64,000 nt of DNA, from the NCBI RefSeq assembly GCF_052119425.1, contig NZ_JBQKFH010000013.1:1-64000 (forward strand), given 5' to 3'. This DNA is from Enterococcus_E cecorum_C (GTDB lineage Bacteria > Bacillota > Bacilli > Lactobacillales > Enterococcaceae). The first letter of the stretch is position 1. Each line of letters starts with the position of its first letter. Both the position numbers and the translations under genes were made by a program. The notes under the pieces are model-generated. The model was not told the origin of the DNA, did not search any database, and saw only the letters and a list, made by a program, of their open reading frames with translations. This document shows, one piece after another, positions 9,221 through 17,810 of the stretch.

Positions 9221-10519
9221 TTATCCGATAAGGGCTTTCAAGATGTCTTGTGTTTCTTTTACTTTCTGATCGATATTGACACCGTCAGCAGCACTTTCGG
9301 TCAATGCGTTGATAATTGCAGTACGAACGTCACCACCCCAAACAGATACAACAGTAGGAACAGTTACATCTGCATTGTTTGCCATTGATGTCGCTTCACC
9401 TAAGAGTTTTACAGTAGCGTCGTCAGAACCGCTTGCAATTTGAGCAGTATCAATCGCTTGGCTAGCTGGGTTCGCTCCCACTTTTTCGAAAATTGTAGTT
9501 TGAACCTCGTCACTGGTCATGTATTTTACAAATTCCAATGCAAGTTTTTCTTCTTCCTCAGATAGTTTACTTGAAATTGTAATACCGCCACCAGCTGAAC
9601 TAATCGCAACATTACCAGCGTACAATCCTGGTTTCAAAGCTGCATTATCTTTCAAACCACCTGCAGCCCATACACCGTTGAAGAAGACTGCTGATTTATT
9701 TTCAGTAAAATCAGTTGAATAAACGTTGGCATCGCCGCCTGCATTAGCTGAACCGTTTGCTTGCACTTCTGTCATAACCAATTTAAGTGCTTCTGCAAAT
9801 TCTTTTGAATCAATTCCTTCAGAAGTTAGAGGACCTTCTAATAGTTTACGGCCAGCTTCAGATGAGCCAAGTACAGTGTTAAAGAGACGAATTGCTGGCT
9901 CTCCTGCACCAAATGCATATACTCCTTGTTTACGAACCAAGGCCATAGCTTCGGTAAAATCACTCCACTTGGTCCATTGGTCAGGTGTTTTAGCTCCTGC
10001 TTTTGAGAAAATATCTGCATTGTACCAAAGACCTAAGGTTAATAATTGGTCGTGGACTGTATAGATTTTTCCGTTCACATCATTTTGTGTATAGTTTAGA
10101 CCAACATTTTTTTCCAAACCATTATCATCGATATATGGTTTCAAATCCAGAACCAAACTTTGTTCAATAGCTGCTAGCGAAACATCGTTACCAGCCAAGT
10201 CAATCATATCTGGAAACTCGCCACTTGCAACCTTGTTATTCATAATGTCTGTCAAGCTTCCGTTCACAGGAGTTGGTTTAAATTCAACATCACCGGTTGC
10301 ATGTTTTTTCGCAAATTCATCATAAAGATCACGCATAACTTTAGCAGCTGGCCATTCTTCTTCGCTATGGTGATATCCATGATAGAACTCTAAAACTGTA
10401 TCATCACCACTTGCTGCTTTTTCAGAACTTGAACTAGTTCCTGACGACGATCCGCAAGCAGCTAGAATCACTGAAGCAAATAAACACAATGCACCGCATT
10501 TCAACAAACTTTTTTTCAT
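9221..10519 (-). CDS. Sugar ABC transporter substrate-binding lipoprotein
   Basis: The 432-residue protein carries a lipoprotein signal peptide with lipobox LAAC (about residues 18-21) followed by a Ser/Gly-rich tether, so it should be anchored to the outer face of the membrane. The body is a family 1 extracellular solute-binding protein. It is the first transport gene after fucA and supplies substrate to the two downstream permeases. Ligand specificity is inferred from the operon: probably a blood-group-type oligosaccharide released by the GH98 enzyme. Confidence 0.88.
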   Translation of the reverse strand: MKKSLLKCGALCLFASVILAACGSSSGTSSSSEKAASGDDTVLEFYHGYHHSEEEWPAAKVMRDLYDEFAKKHATGDVEFKPTPVNGSLTDIMNNKVASGEFPDMIDLAGNDVSLAAIEQSLVLDLKPYIDDNGLEKNVGLNYTQNDVNGKIYTVHDQLLTLGLWYNADIFSKAGAKTPDQWTKWSDFTEAMALVRKQGVYAFGAGEPAIRLFNTVLGSSEAGRKLLEGPLTSEGIDSKEFAEALKLVMTEVQANGSANAGGDANVYSTDFTENKSAVFFNGVWAAGGLKDNAALKPGLYAGNVAISSAGGGITISSKLSEEEEKLALEFVKYMTSDEVQTTIFEKVGANPASQAIDTAQIASGSDDATVKLLGEATSMANNADVTVPTVVSVWGGDVRTAIINALTESAADGVNIDQKVKETQDILKALIG

Positions 10520-10535
10520 TTTATGTTCCTCCGTT

Positions 10536-11180
10536 TTATTTCCTTTGTCCGTAAGTTTTAAATTTTTCAGCCATCAATTCCATTTCTTCATCTGGGAGGA
10601 TGACTGGTTCTCCCATGCTTTTGGCAACACAATAAATTTTAGAACAGTATTCAACCTCCTCAATGATATTGAAGGCATTTAGTAAGTCTTGAGCACCAGC
10701 CAAGATACCGTGGTTGGCAAGAAAGACTGCACGTCTGTCTTTCATAGCCTCCGCAGCATTTTCAGCCAATTCCTTAGTCCCATATGTGGCGTATTCTGCT
10801 ACTCGGACATCTTTTCCAGCTACCGCAATCATATAGTGGCTAGCTGGTAAGGGCTCTCTTAGCACTGCCAAAACAGTTCCATAAGTTGTGTGGGCATGAA
10901 TGACTGCATCAAGGTCTTCTCGTTGCTGGTATTGAATCAGGTGCATATACCACTCACTAGAAGGAAGCTTTTCACCTTCGACTACTTGTCCTTCCAAGTC
11001 CATGATGACAATATCTTCTTCCTTGATTTCAAAGAAATCAATTCCAGACGGAGTGATTGCCATTAGACCTTTTTCACGGTTAAATACGCTCAGATTCCCA
11101 CCAGTACCTTTGGTTAAGCCTTCAGTAACTAACTTTTTGCCGTACTTTATAAGTTCCTTTCTTTCTTTTTCCATGAACAT
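10536..11180 (-). CDS. fucA: L-fuculose-1-phosphate aldolase
   Basis: A 214-residue class II (zinc) aldolase of the AraD/FucA family. The zinc-binding HAHTTYGTVLA segment (about residue 95) and a second histidine in NHGILAG (about residue 155) are present. The enzyme splits L-fuculose 1-phosphate into dihydroxyacetone phosphate and L-lactaldehyde. Translation could start at 11180 (MFMEKERKE) or two codons later. Length equals that of the usual enzyme. It follows fucI by 14 bases. Confidence 0.92.
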   Translation of the reverse strand: MFMEKERKELIKYGKKLVTEGLTKGTGGNLSVFNREKGLMAITPSGIDFFEIKEEDIVIMDLEGQVVEGEKLPSSEWYMHLIQYQQREDLDAVIHAHTTYGTVLAVLREPLPASHYMIAVAGKDVRVAEYATYGTKELAENAAEAMKDRRAVFLANHGILAGAQDLLNAFNIIEEVEYCSKIYCVAKSMGEPVILPDEEMELMAEKFKTYGQRK

Positions 11181-11194
11181 AAAGTGTTCTCCTT

Positions 11195-12982
11195 CTATTT
11201 ACTATATAGCGGTCCTAAAACCTCACACATCTTGAAATCTGCTGCTTCCAAATCCTTAGTACCGACACCATCAAAAATGCTTGGACGGAAAATTCGTTCC
11301 CTTGGAATATTGTGGAGGGCTACAGGAATTCGCAACATACTAGCCAGAGTGATAACTTCTGCACCAATGTGCCCATGAACAAAGGCACCGTGGTTAGAAC
11401 CCCAATGGTTCATGACATCATAGACGGTTTCAAAACCAGGTTCTCCAAGATTCGGAGCAAACCAAGTTGTTGGCCATGTTTTATCTGTCCGCTCATCCAA
11501 GATACGATGCACTTCATCATCCAATGGACAAGTGTAGCCTTCGGCAATCTGTAAACTTGGACCAACACCCTTGACTAGATTGACACGAATCAGGGTAACA
11601 GGAAGTTCTCCCTGGGTCTTGAAGTGAGAAGAATAGCCACCTCCTCGGAAATATTCATAGTTAGCTCGACACCAGTCTGTCGCTTCCAGACAGGCTTTGA
11701 TATCCACCTCCGTCATATTCCAGAACTCTTTCATGGTTGGCTGACCAGCTTCATCTCGTGCTGCGGCACTTCCATCAAGAGCTGAAGCCCCTGAGTTAAT
11801 TAGATGAAGAATACCATCCTTTGCCCTACCTGTTAGTTCTTGACCAGTCACCCGTTTGACCGCCTCTGGGCTCCAATAAGTCCGAACATCAGAGAAAATT
11901 GGAGCCTTATTGGTTAGGAGGGTTCCAAATAACATGGCGGTCGCATTCAAAGTATCATTTTCTGTTGCAAAGGCAGTCACAGGACGTGGACCATTCCAGT
12001 CAAAAGTGGAAGCCAAAATCGCTTCAGCAAAATCACCGTTTGGCAACCAGTCTGTCCATTGCCGTTGGCCTTGGAAACCACCTGAAATTGCATTTCTGCC
12101 ACGAGCTTCCTCTTCCCAGCCAATCTCTGCCAAGCGAGGATTTCCAAAGAGAATATCGCGGATAATCAAGGTTTGCTTGGCAATAAATTCCCAATCCTTG
12201 TCTGCTGGAATCACCTTAGACTTGGTAATCACTTCTGGGAATTCCTTTCCTACATTGATGTCAACACCTTCTTTGCAATATTCCCTAATCCAAGCAAGTG
12301 CTTTTTCATATTCTTCTTTATCGTAGATTTCCAACTCCATACGGCGAAGGATTTCTGTCATATCTACAAATTCGACCAACATTCCCAGATAGTCTTCAAA
12401 GAAGGAAGTGGTAACCTGAGAACCCGCAATTCCCATTGAAGAAGCTCCAATGTTGACATAGGACTTGCCTTTCATCTGACCAGCAGCAATGGCTCCCTTG
12501 GCAAATAGCAAGATTTTTTCAGCCACATCTGCAGGAATGCTATTGTCATCCAGATCCTGAACATCATGACCATAAATCTTGAATGCTGGGTAACCCTTTT
12601 GAGCGTAGCCACTCATGGCTGCCGCTAGGTAAACTGCCCCAGGTCGCTCTGTCCCATTAAAGCCCCAAATAGCTTTAATCGTGTGTGGATCCATATCCAT
12701 GGTTTCTGTCCCATAGCACCAACTTGGTGTGACAGAAAGGGTAGCGACCACATTGTCACGAGCAAACTCGTCATAGACAATCCCAGCATCCCCTTGACCA
12801 CCAATGGTTCGACTGGCCAGCAAACACTGTACAGGGGTTCCGTCTGCGTAACGCAAATTGGACTCAATCAAATCCTTAGCAGCTAGAGCCATTTGCATGG
12901 TTTTTTCTTCTAAGGATTCCCTTACACCGCCCTGTCGACCATCAATAGTTGGACGGATTCCAATTTTAGGATAAAGTGTCAT
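11195..12982 (-). CDS. fucI: L-fucose isomerase
   Basis: A 595-residue protein, close to the 591 residues of the E. coli enzyme, with the FucI-specific start KIGIRPTIDGRQGGVRESLE and family segments such as WGFNGTERPGAVYLAA and GPRPVTAFATENDTLNAT. It converts L-fucose to L-fuculose in the cytoplasm using a divalent metal. It overlaps fucK by four bases (ATGA), which indicates translational coupling, and is followed by fucA, giving the full K-I-A fucose pathway. Confidence 0.96.
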   Translation of the reverse strand: MTLYPKIGIRPTIDGRQGGVRESLEEKTMQMALAAKDLIESNLRYADGTPVQCLLASRTIGGQGDAGIVYDEFARDNVVATLSVTPSWCYGTETMDMDPHTIKAIWGFNGTERPGAVYLAAAMSGYAQKGYPAFKIYGHDVQDLDDNSIPADVAEKILLFAKGAIAAGQMKGKSYVNIGASSMGIAGSQVTTSFFEDYLGMLVEFVDMTEILRRMELEIYDKEEYEKALAWIREYCKEGVDINVGKEFPEVITKSKVIPADKDWEFIAKQTLIIRDILFGNPRLAEIGWEEEARGRNAISGGFQGQRQWTDWLPNGDFAEAILASTFDWNGPRPVTAFATENDTLNATAMLFGTLLTNKAPIFSDVRTYWSPEAVKRVTGQELTGRAKDGILHLINSGASALDGSAAARDEAGQPTMKEFWNMTEVDIKACLEATDWCRANYEYFRGGGYSSHFKTQGELPVTLIRVNLVKGVGPSLQIAEGYTCPLDDEVHRILDERTDKTWPTTWFAPNLGEPGFETVYDVMNHWGSNHGAFVHGHIGAEVITLASMLRIPVALHNIPRERIFRPSIFDGVGTKDLEAADFKMCEVLGPLYSK

Positions 12983-14394
12983 TTTTTTTCCTCCTTCTTT
13001 GGATAAAAATGGTTAAATGTTATAGACTCTTTTACAAGTTTCTTGGCTTCTTTCATATCTTCAACATAGCCAAGTGCCTTAAATTGAACGAGGGCATTAC
13101 CGATTGAAGTTGCTTCATACAATCCAGTAACCACCGTCTTACCTGTCATATCTGCTACTAATTGTGAGAAATATTGTGACTTGGAACCACCGCCTATTAA
13201 GTCAATTCTCTTATAGATATTCCCAGTTATCTCTTCCAATTGTATGATGACTTCTTTATATTTTTCAGCTAAACTTTGATAAACTATCTTAAATAGAATC
13301 GCTGGATCTGTTGATACTTTTATCCCCTCATCTGAAAAATAACAGACAATTTTTTCAATCATGTTACCTGGACTTGCGAATGTCGAAGCATCTGTGTCAA
13401 ATGTTGGAACACAACTTTCCACATTGTTCACCATCTCTGTAATTTCGTCGTATGAAAAATCTTTTCCTAATTTTAAGAACGATTTTTTTAATTCTTCAAT
13501 AATCCAAAGTCCAGTACAATTTTTCAAAAATCTAGTAGTCCCATCATAGCCAGCTTCATTTGTGAAATTATACTTCAGTGCACTATCGGTAAGTATTGGG
13601 GCTTTCAGTTCTGTCCCGATAAGTGACCAAGTTCCACAAGAGACATAGAGTAAGTTTTCCTCTTCATGTGGAATCGCTGCTACCGCACTTGCTGTATCAT
13701 GCTGACAAACATTGATTACTGTTATTTCATTATTCAATATTTCGTCCGATATACTACCAAGTATATTTCCTTCGGATACTAGTTTCGGTAAAAGTAATTC
13801 TGAAATTTCAAATGTTTTTAAAATTTCATGATTCCAGTCTTGTGTCAATGGGTTAATCATTTGCATTGTGGAAGCAATGCTTCTTTCAATTGCGACCTCA
13901 CCTGTCAATACAAAATTTAAGTAATCTGAAATCATTAACAGTTTATCAGCTTTGAAATATTCTTCGGGTGTTTGAGATTTACAAGCAATCAATTGAAATA
14001 GTGTGTTAATCTCCATCAACTGATTACCCGTTTTAAAATACAAATCATTTAGAGAAGAATATCTTGCAATCTCATCTAATATTGATTCAGTTCGCCTATC
14101 TCGATAGGATACTGGTTGAGCAATCATTTCTCCATTTACATCCAATAATGCAAAATCAACACCCCATGTATCAATTCCAACAGAAGATAATTCTGACTGT
14201 TCTTGAGAAATTCTGATACATTTTTTAACACTTTTTACCAAGCTTTCTATATCCCAACAAAGTCTTCCCTTCACTTTTTGTATTGAATTGTTGAATCGAT
14301 GAACTTCTCTCGAAATCAGTTTTCCATTTTCAATAGAATATAGGATTCCTCTTCCCGACGTAGCTCCAAGGTCAATAGCCAATACAGTTTTCAT
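12979..14394 (-). CDS. fucK: L-fuculokinase (FGGY family)
   Basis: A 471-residue FGGY carbohydrate kinase. The N-terminal phosphate-binding motif DLGATSGRGILYS, the central segment GIDTWGVDFALLD (about residue 77) and the C-terminal adenosine-site motif IGGGSKSQYFSQLVADMTGK (about 393) are visible. It phosphorylates L-fuculose. Rhamnulokinase is the main alternative within this subfamily, but adjacency to fucI and fucA makes fuculokinase the better call. It is the first gene of the operon, preceded by an AAAGGAGG ribosome binding site, a CcpA-type cre and a sigma-A-like promoter. Confidence 0.92.
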   Translation of the reverse strand: MKTVLAIDLGATSGRGILYSIENGKLISREVHRFNNSIQKVKGRLCWDIESLVKSVKKCIRISQEQSELSSVGIDTWGVDFALLDVNGEMIAQPVSYRDRRTESILDEIARYSSLNDLYFKTGNQLMEINTLFQLIACKSQTPEEYFKADKLLMISDYLNFVLTGEVAIERSIASTMQMINPLTQDWNHEILKTFEISELLLPKLVSEGNILGSISDEILNNEITVINVCQHDTASAVAAIPHEEENLLYVSCGTWSLIGTELKAPILTDSALKYNFTNEAGYDGTTRFLKNCTGLWIIEELKKSFLKLGKDFSYDEITEMVNNVESCVPTFDTDASTFASPGNMIEKIVCYFSDEGIKVSTDPAILFKIVYQSLAEKYKEVIIQLEEITGNIYKRIDLIGGGSKSQYFSQLVADMTGKTVVTGLYEATSIGNALVQFKALGYVEDMKEAKKLVKESITFNHFYPKKEEKK

Positions 14395-14408
14395 TTGAAC
14401 CTCCTTTC

Positions 14409-14422
14409 TGTTACCGCTTTCA
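14409..14422 (-). promoter_or_regulatory. CcpA catabolite-responsive element (cre)
   Basis: On the minus strand the sequence TGAAAGCGGTAACA matches 13 of 14 positions of the cre consensus TGWAARCGYTWNCW. It lies between the predicted promoter of the operon and the fucK start, where bound CcpA would block elongation or initiation. It implies glucose repression of the whole fucose operon. Confidence 0.75.
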
Positions 14423-14429
14423 TGATTTT

Positions 14430-14458
14430 ATTTTAATATATACAAACTTCTATTACAA
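14430..14458 (-). promoter_or_regulatory. Predicted promoter of the fucose operon
   Basis: On the minus strand TTGTAA (14453-14458) and TAAAAT (14430-14435) are separated by exactly 17 bases. Transcription would start near 14423, just before or within the cre, and run through fucK and the rest of the operon. Confidence 0.5.
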
Positions 14459-14552
14459 TACTTGAACAGTAGATTGAAAATTATTCAAAATATTGACATA
14501 AAATCGCCATTTTTGTTCAGAATATGTTATTATGTACTTAAGAGGTGTTAGT

Positions 14553-15320
14553 ATGAGTAGAGATAAACGATTAAAAGAAATAACAAATATTCTTCACAGT
14601 AGAAAGAGAATAGATGTAAAACAACTTGAAAAATTAACTTTCTCAAGTACATCAACTCTTCGTAGAGATTTAATCTATCTTGAAGAACAAGGTCTCATCA
14701 AAAGAAAACATGGGGAAGTGGTGCTAAACGCATTTAATACCGTCGAACTTGCTCATAGTATCAGAGAGACTGAAAATAGGTCAGATAAGAAAATCATTGC
14801 TGACCTTGCAAAAGATTTTGTTGGACCTGGGATGTGTATATACTTGGATTCAAGTACAACGGTTTATGAATTATGTCCGTTTCTTTCAACAATTGACAAT
14901 CTAATTATCTTTACGAATGGACTTAATACTGCTCAGTTGCTTTCTGAACTTTCTAATCCCACAACGAAAATATTTGTCACTGGCGGTGAGGTCAAACACC
15001 ATTCTGCCTCAGTCGTAAACCATAGTATGGAAAATAGTCTTCTTGAACATTTTAGTATAGACCTTGCTTTTTGTTCTGCAAGAGGAATTGATGAAGAATA
15101 TGTTTATGAAGCTTCTTTCAGTCAAGCCATTGCAAAAAAATCTATTATTGACAAGGCTAAAGAGACAATATTACTGATTGATAGTTCGAAATTTCGGATG
15201 TCCGGATTTTTTAAAATTAACAATCTGAAACAATATAAAACCATCATATCAGACAAGCTACCTGATGAATCCTTGTTAACTTCTGCCGAAAAATATGAAG
15301 TTGAATGGATTGCCGACTAA
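14553..15320 (+). CDS. fcsR: DeoR-family regulator of the fucose operon
   Basis: A 255-residue protein with a DeoR winged helix-turn-helix (about residues 3-55, with TSTLRRDLIYLEEQGLIKRKHG) and a DeoRC sugar-phosphate sensor domain (FVGPGMCIYLDSSTTVYELCP, TGGEV). The frame is open to an earlier ATG at 14532, but AGAGGTG at 14541-14547 is correctly spaced only for the ATG at 14553, so that start is used. It is divergent from fucK, the position of FcsR in pneumococcal fucose loci, and probably responds to fuculose 1-phosphate. That effector is inferred. Confidence 0.88.
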   Translation: MSRDKRLKEITNILHSRKRIDVKQLEKLTFSSTSTLRRDLIYLEEQGLIKRKHGEVVLNAFNTVELAHSIRETENRSDKKIIADLAKDFVGPGMCIYLDSSTTVYELCPFLSTIDNLIIFTNGLNTAQLLSELSNPTTKIFVTGGEVKHHSASVVNHSMENSLLEHFSIDLAFCSARGIDEEYVYEASFSQAIAKKSIIDKAKETILLIDSSKFRMSGFFKINNLKQYKTIISDKLPDESLLTSAEKYEVEWIAD

Positions 15321-15379
15321 TAATACAAACTATATAGCAGCTTATCGCTCTACAACTTTGAACTGTTGTAGCAAGCACA

Positions 15380-15399
15380 GTAAGTGGGTACCCACTTAC
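15380..15399. repeat. Perfect 20-bp palindrome, candidate relaxosome/oriT element
   Basis: GTAAGTGGGT followed by its exact reverse complement gives a 20-bp perfect palindrome about 100 bases upstream of mobC. TAAGTG also occurs at the nick region of RSF1010/pIP501-type oriT sites, though the rest does not match. Either a binding site for the mobC product or part of oriT is plausible. Confidence 0.4.
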
Positions 15400-15412
15400 G
15401 ATAAAATTAACG

Positions 15413-15441
15413 AAGCAGACGCCTTTGGCTCTGCTTTTTTC
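15413..15441 (+). terminator. Hairpin with T tract after fcsR
   Basis: AGCAGA (15414-15419) pairs with TCTGCT (15430-15435) around an inner GCC-TTT-GGC stem and is followed by TTTTTT. It looks like a rho-independent terminator for fcsR, or a dual terminator/oriT hairpin in the region upstream of mobC. Confidence 0.65.
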
Positions 15442-15456
15442 ATTACATTTTACTTG

Positions 15457-15472
15457 TTAGGGAGAACCCTAA
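15457..15472. repeat. Small hairpin upstream of mobC, candidate oriT component
   Basis: TTAGGG (15457-15462) and CCCTAA (15467-15472) form a perfect 6-bp stem with an AGAA loop, followed directly by GACCCCGATAG. A short inverted repeat followed by a nick-like sequence immediately upstream of mobC and the relaxase gene is the typical layout of a MOBP oriT. No nick site can be assigned by eye. Confidence 0.4.
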
Positions 15473-15496
15473 GACCCCGATAGAAAGGAATAGACA

Positions 15497-15850
15497 ATGG
15501 AAAAACGTACTAGACCAAACCAATTAAAAATTCGACTTTCTGATAAAGAACTTGCTCAAGTGCGACAAAAATATGGACAATCTCGGTCAAAATCAATGCG
15601 GCATTTCGTCCTCAAGTGTATCCTTGAAACATCGATTTATGAAGTCGATATGCAACCATTTAGAGAGTTACAACATCTCCTTTCAAAGACCTCCACTAAT
15701 GTCAACCAAATTGCCAAGAAGGTCAATACTTACTCCCTTGTTTATAAAGAGGACATTAAGACAATCCAGAACGAAATACACCGTTTGAGCAAGGAACTCA
15801 ATAAACTACAAAACATACTCTACAACAAAACAAATCAGGGGGATATTTGA
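15497..15850 (+). CDS. mobC: MobC-like relaxosome accessory protein
   Basis: A 117-residue basic protein with an N-terminal ribbon-helix-helix-like stretch (KIRLSDKELAQVRQKYG) and the MobC signature segment TSTNVNQIAKKVN (about residues 67-79), ending in a coiled coil. MobC proteins bind oriT and help the relaxase open the DNA. An AAAGGA ribosome binding site lies 7 bases before the ATG. The stop codon is one base before the relaxase start, so the pair is co-translated. Confidence 0.8.
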   Translation: MEKRTRPNQLKIRLSDKELAQVRQKYGQSRSKSMRHFVLKCILETSIYEVDMQPFRELQHLLSKTSTNVNQIAKKVNTYSLVYKEDIKTIQNEIHRLSKELNKLQNILYNKTNQGDI

Positions 15851-15851
15851 T

Positions 15852-17147
15852 ATGGCTGTTACTAAAATTCACCCCATTAAATCTACTCTGCATTTTGCAA
15901 TAGACTACATCCTTGAGAAGAAAAAAACAGATAATCAAACGCTCATTTCGACACACATGTGTTTCCCTACCACTGCTCATTTACAATTCTTACAAACTCG
16001 AAAAGAGAATAAAGTAAATGGAACGGTACTAGCTCGACACCTGATCCAATCCTTCTTACCAGGTGAAGTTGACCAAGAAACTGCCCATAAAATTGGATTA
16101 GAACTCTGTAAAAATATATTGAAAGATGAGTATGAATTTGTACTTACTACTCATATTGACAAAGGCCATATTCATAATCATATTATTTTTAATAATGTCA
16201 ATTTTGAAACTGGGAAATGCTATCAAAGCAATAAACGGACCTATCACCAAATACGGTCTACTAGTGATCGCTTATGTAAAAAATACAAATTGTCAATTAT
16301 TGATGAACATTATCAAACTTATCGCACGAAATACAAAACCAGAGGAAAATCCCATTATGAGTGGGAACAAAGCCAAAATGGTAACGGTTGGAAGTCATAT
16401 TTACAATTTCTTATCGACCTAAATGTTTCACGTTCGAACTCATGGGACGACTTTCTTGACCGTATGAAGAAATCAAAATGCGAAGTCAAATTTGGAAAAC
16501 ACATTGCCTTCAAATGTAAAAATGCTTCTAGATTCACACGCTCTAAAACAATTGGATCCGACTATACTGAGGAGAGATTGAAAGAAAGAATTGAGAAGAA
16601 TCCGCCTCAACAACTTATTGATACAACAAAGATTACTGACAAGAAAGGTTTAGAATTTTGGGCGAGAAAACACAACTTAAAATCCATGGCACAAGGTCTA
16701 GTTGAACTGAGAAACCTAGGTATTCAAACAAAAAATGATTTAGAACTTGCCATCGAATCTATTGCTGATAAACAAATCTCGATTCAAGATGAAGTTAAGC
16801 AAATTGATAAAGAAATGACGGAACTTGGTAAGATAATGGAAAATCTTCACGTCATACAGAAGAATAGACTCATTTATCATCATTATCAGAAGCAACCAAA
16901 TAATCGCCAGTTCTTAAAAGAATATCAGAAAGAAATTACTGCCTACAAAATGGCCAAACAAGACCTTTCACACAATTATAAATCAGCCAATCCCAAAGAC
17001 ATATTATCCCAGTTAGAACAATTGCAAGAAAAAAAGAATACCCTCATGACAGAGTATTCTCAAATAAAATTTCAATTCAACAAACTATATCAGCACAAGA
17101 AAAATATTGACTATTACTTTGAAACTGAACAAAATCGCAATATTTAA
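15852..17147 (+). CDS. MOBP-type relaxase (VirD2/MobA family)
   Basis: A 431-residue relaxase. The histidine metal-binding motif THIDKGHIHNHIIFNNVNF (about residues 97-115) is the hallmark of VirD2/MobA nucleases; upstream residues include conserved NGTVLARHLIQSF. The C-terminal third is a charged, coiled-coil-rich region. It would nick oriT, attach covalently to the 5' end and be delivered through the type IV channel by VirD4. Together with mobC it lies at the end of the element opposite the rep gene, as in Tn5252-type ICEs. All catalytic histidines seen are intact. Confidence 0.88.
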   Translation: MAVTKIHPIKSTLHFAIDYILEKKKTDNQTLISTHMCFPTTAHLQFLQTRKENKVNGTVLARHLIQSFLPGEVDQETAHKIGLELCKNILKDEYEFVLTTHIDKGHIHNHIIFNNVNFETGKCYQSNKRTYHQIRSTSDRLCKKYKLSIIDEHYQTYRTKYKTRGKSHYEWEQSQNGNGWKSYLQFLIDLNVSRSNSWDDFLDRMKKSKCEVKFGKHIAFKCKNASRFTRSKTIGSDYTEERLKERIEKNPPQQLIDTTKITDKKGLEFWARKHNLKSMAQGLVELRNLGIQTKNDLELAIESIADKQISIQDEVKQIDKEMTELGKIMENLHVIQKNRLIYHHYQKQPNNRQFLKEYQKEITAYKMAKQDLSHNYKSANPKDILSQLEQLQEKKNTLMTEYSQIKFQFNKLYQHKKNIDYYFETEQNRNI

Positions 17148-17149
17148 AA

Positions 17150-17647
17150 TTATTCACCAGCTAGATAATCCATCCGCTTCTTCCATACAGGTATAGAAAC
17201 AAAGAAGAATAGTACATAATAAAATACATCATTAGCTAGGTCATTATTCAAAAACTGTAACCGATAGGTTGCTTCAATGTTTGAATTAAAGACTGATAAC
17301 AGGGAAGTTATGAAATCAGTTGCCAAACAAATACCTATCCCTACACCAAAATATACTATGATGAAATTGATAATCTTACTTACCTTTGGCAAGTAAATGG
17401 TCAACAACAACATTAGAAAACCATATACCACGACTGAAACCAATCCAAACAAAACATCCCAAAAATAAGTCATATTTCCGCTAGAAATTTTACTAGATAC
17501 TGGTCCGTGTAAAAGATAAATTGCATAGATAAATACTGCAACGAAATCAATTGCAAAACAAGTAAGCTTAACAGAAGTCTTTGCAATTAAAAAGAAAAGA
17601 CAAATTGCTGCAACAATAATTAGCCCATATAAACTTAACAAAATCAT
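17150..17647 (-). CDS. Predicted membrane protein of unknown function
   Basis: A 165-residue hydrophobic protein with about five transmembrane segments (for example LYGLIIVAAICLFFLIA at the N-terminus). It lies alone on the minus strand, tail to tail with the relaxase and divergent from the repressor gene, with an AAAGGA ribosome binding site. I recognise no family. Entry exclusion or immunity to incoming elements would fit a solitary ICE membrane protein next to a repressor, but nothing in the sequence proves it. Confidence 0.6.
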   Translation of the reverse strand: MILLSLYGLIIVAAICLFFLIAKTSVKLTCFAIDFVAVFIYAIYLLHGPVSSKISSGNMTYFWDVLFGLVSVVVYGFLMLLLTIYLPKVSKIINFIIVYFGVGIGICLATDFITSLLSVFNSNIEATYRLQFLNNDLANDVFYYVLFFFVSIPVWKKRMDYLAGE

Positions 17648-17743
17648 AACAGTATCATTCCTTTCGCACTTCTAGTTTACTGCATTTCTCATATTTTGTC
17701 CGCTCATTATATGGAATTGTCGAATTATTTTTTAAACTAATAC

Positions 17744-17791
17744 TTGTCAAAATGCAAAAAATATTTTATACTTTGTGTAAGTTTATAAACT
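17744..17791 (+). promoter_or_regulatory. Promoter and operator-like palindrome of the LexA-like repressor
   Basis: TTGTCA (17744-17749) and TATACT (17767-17772) are 17 bases apart. A perfect 12-bp palindrome, AGTTTATAAACT, occupies 17780-17791, next to the predicted transcription start and 20 bases before the repressor ATG. It is a plausible autoregulatory operator. Confidence 0.55.
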
Positions 17792-17810
17792 GACAAGAGA
17801 AGGAGTAAAC

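Noticed and set aside
9726..10064. 112-codon plus-strand frame opposite the binding-protein gene
   Set aside because: Antisense shadow produced by codon bias; no ribosome binding site or recognisable domain.
11910..12326. 138-codon plus-strand frame opposite fucI
   Set aside because: Antisense to a highly conserved enzyme, no ribosome binding site, odd composition rich in Ser/Pro; a shadow.
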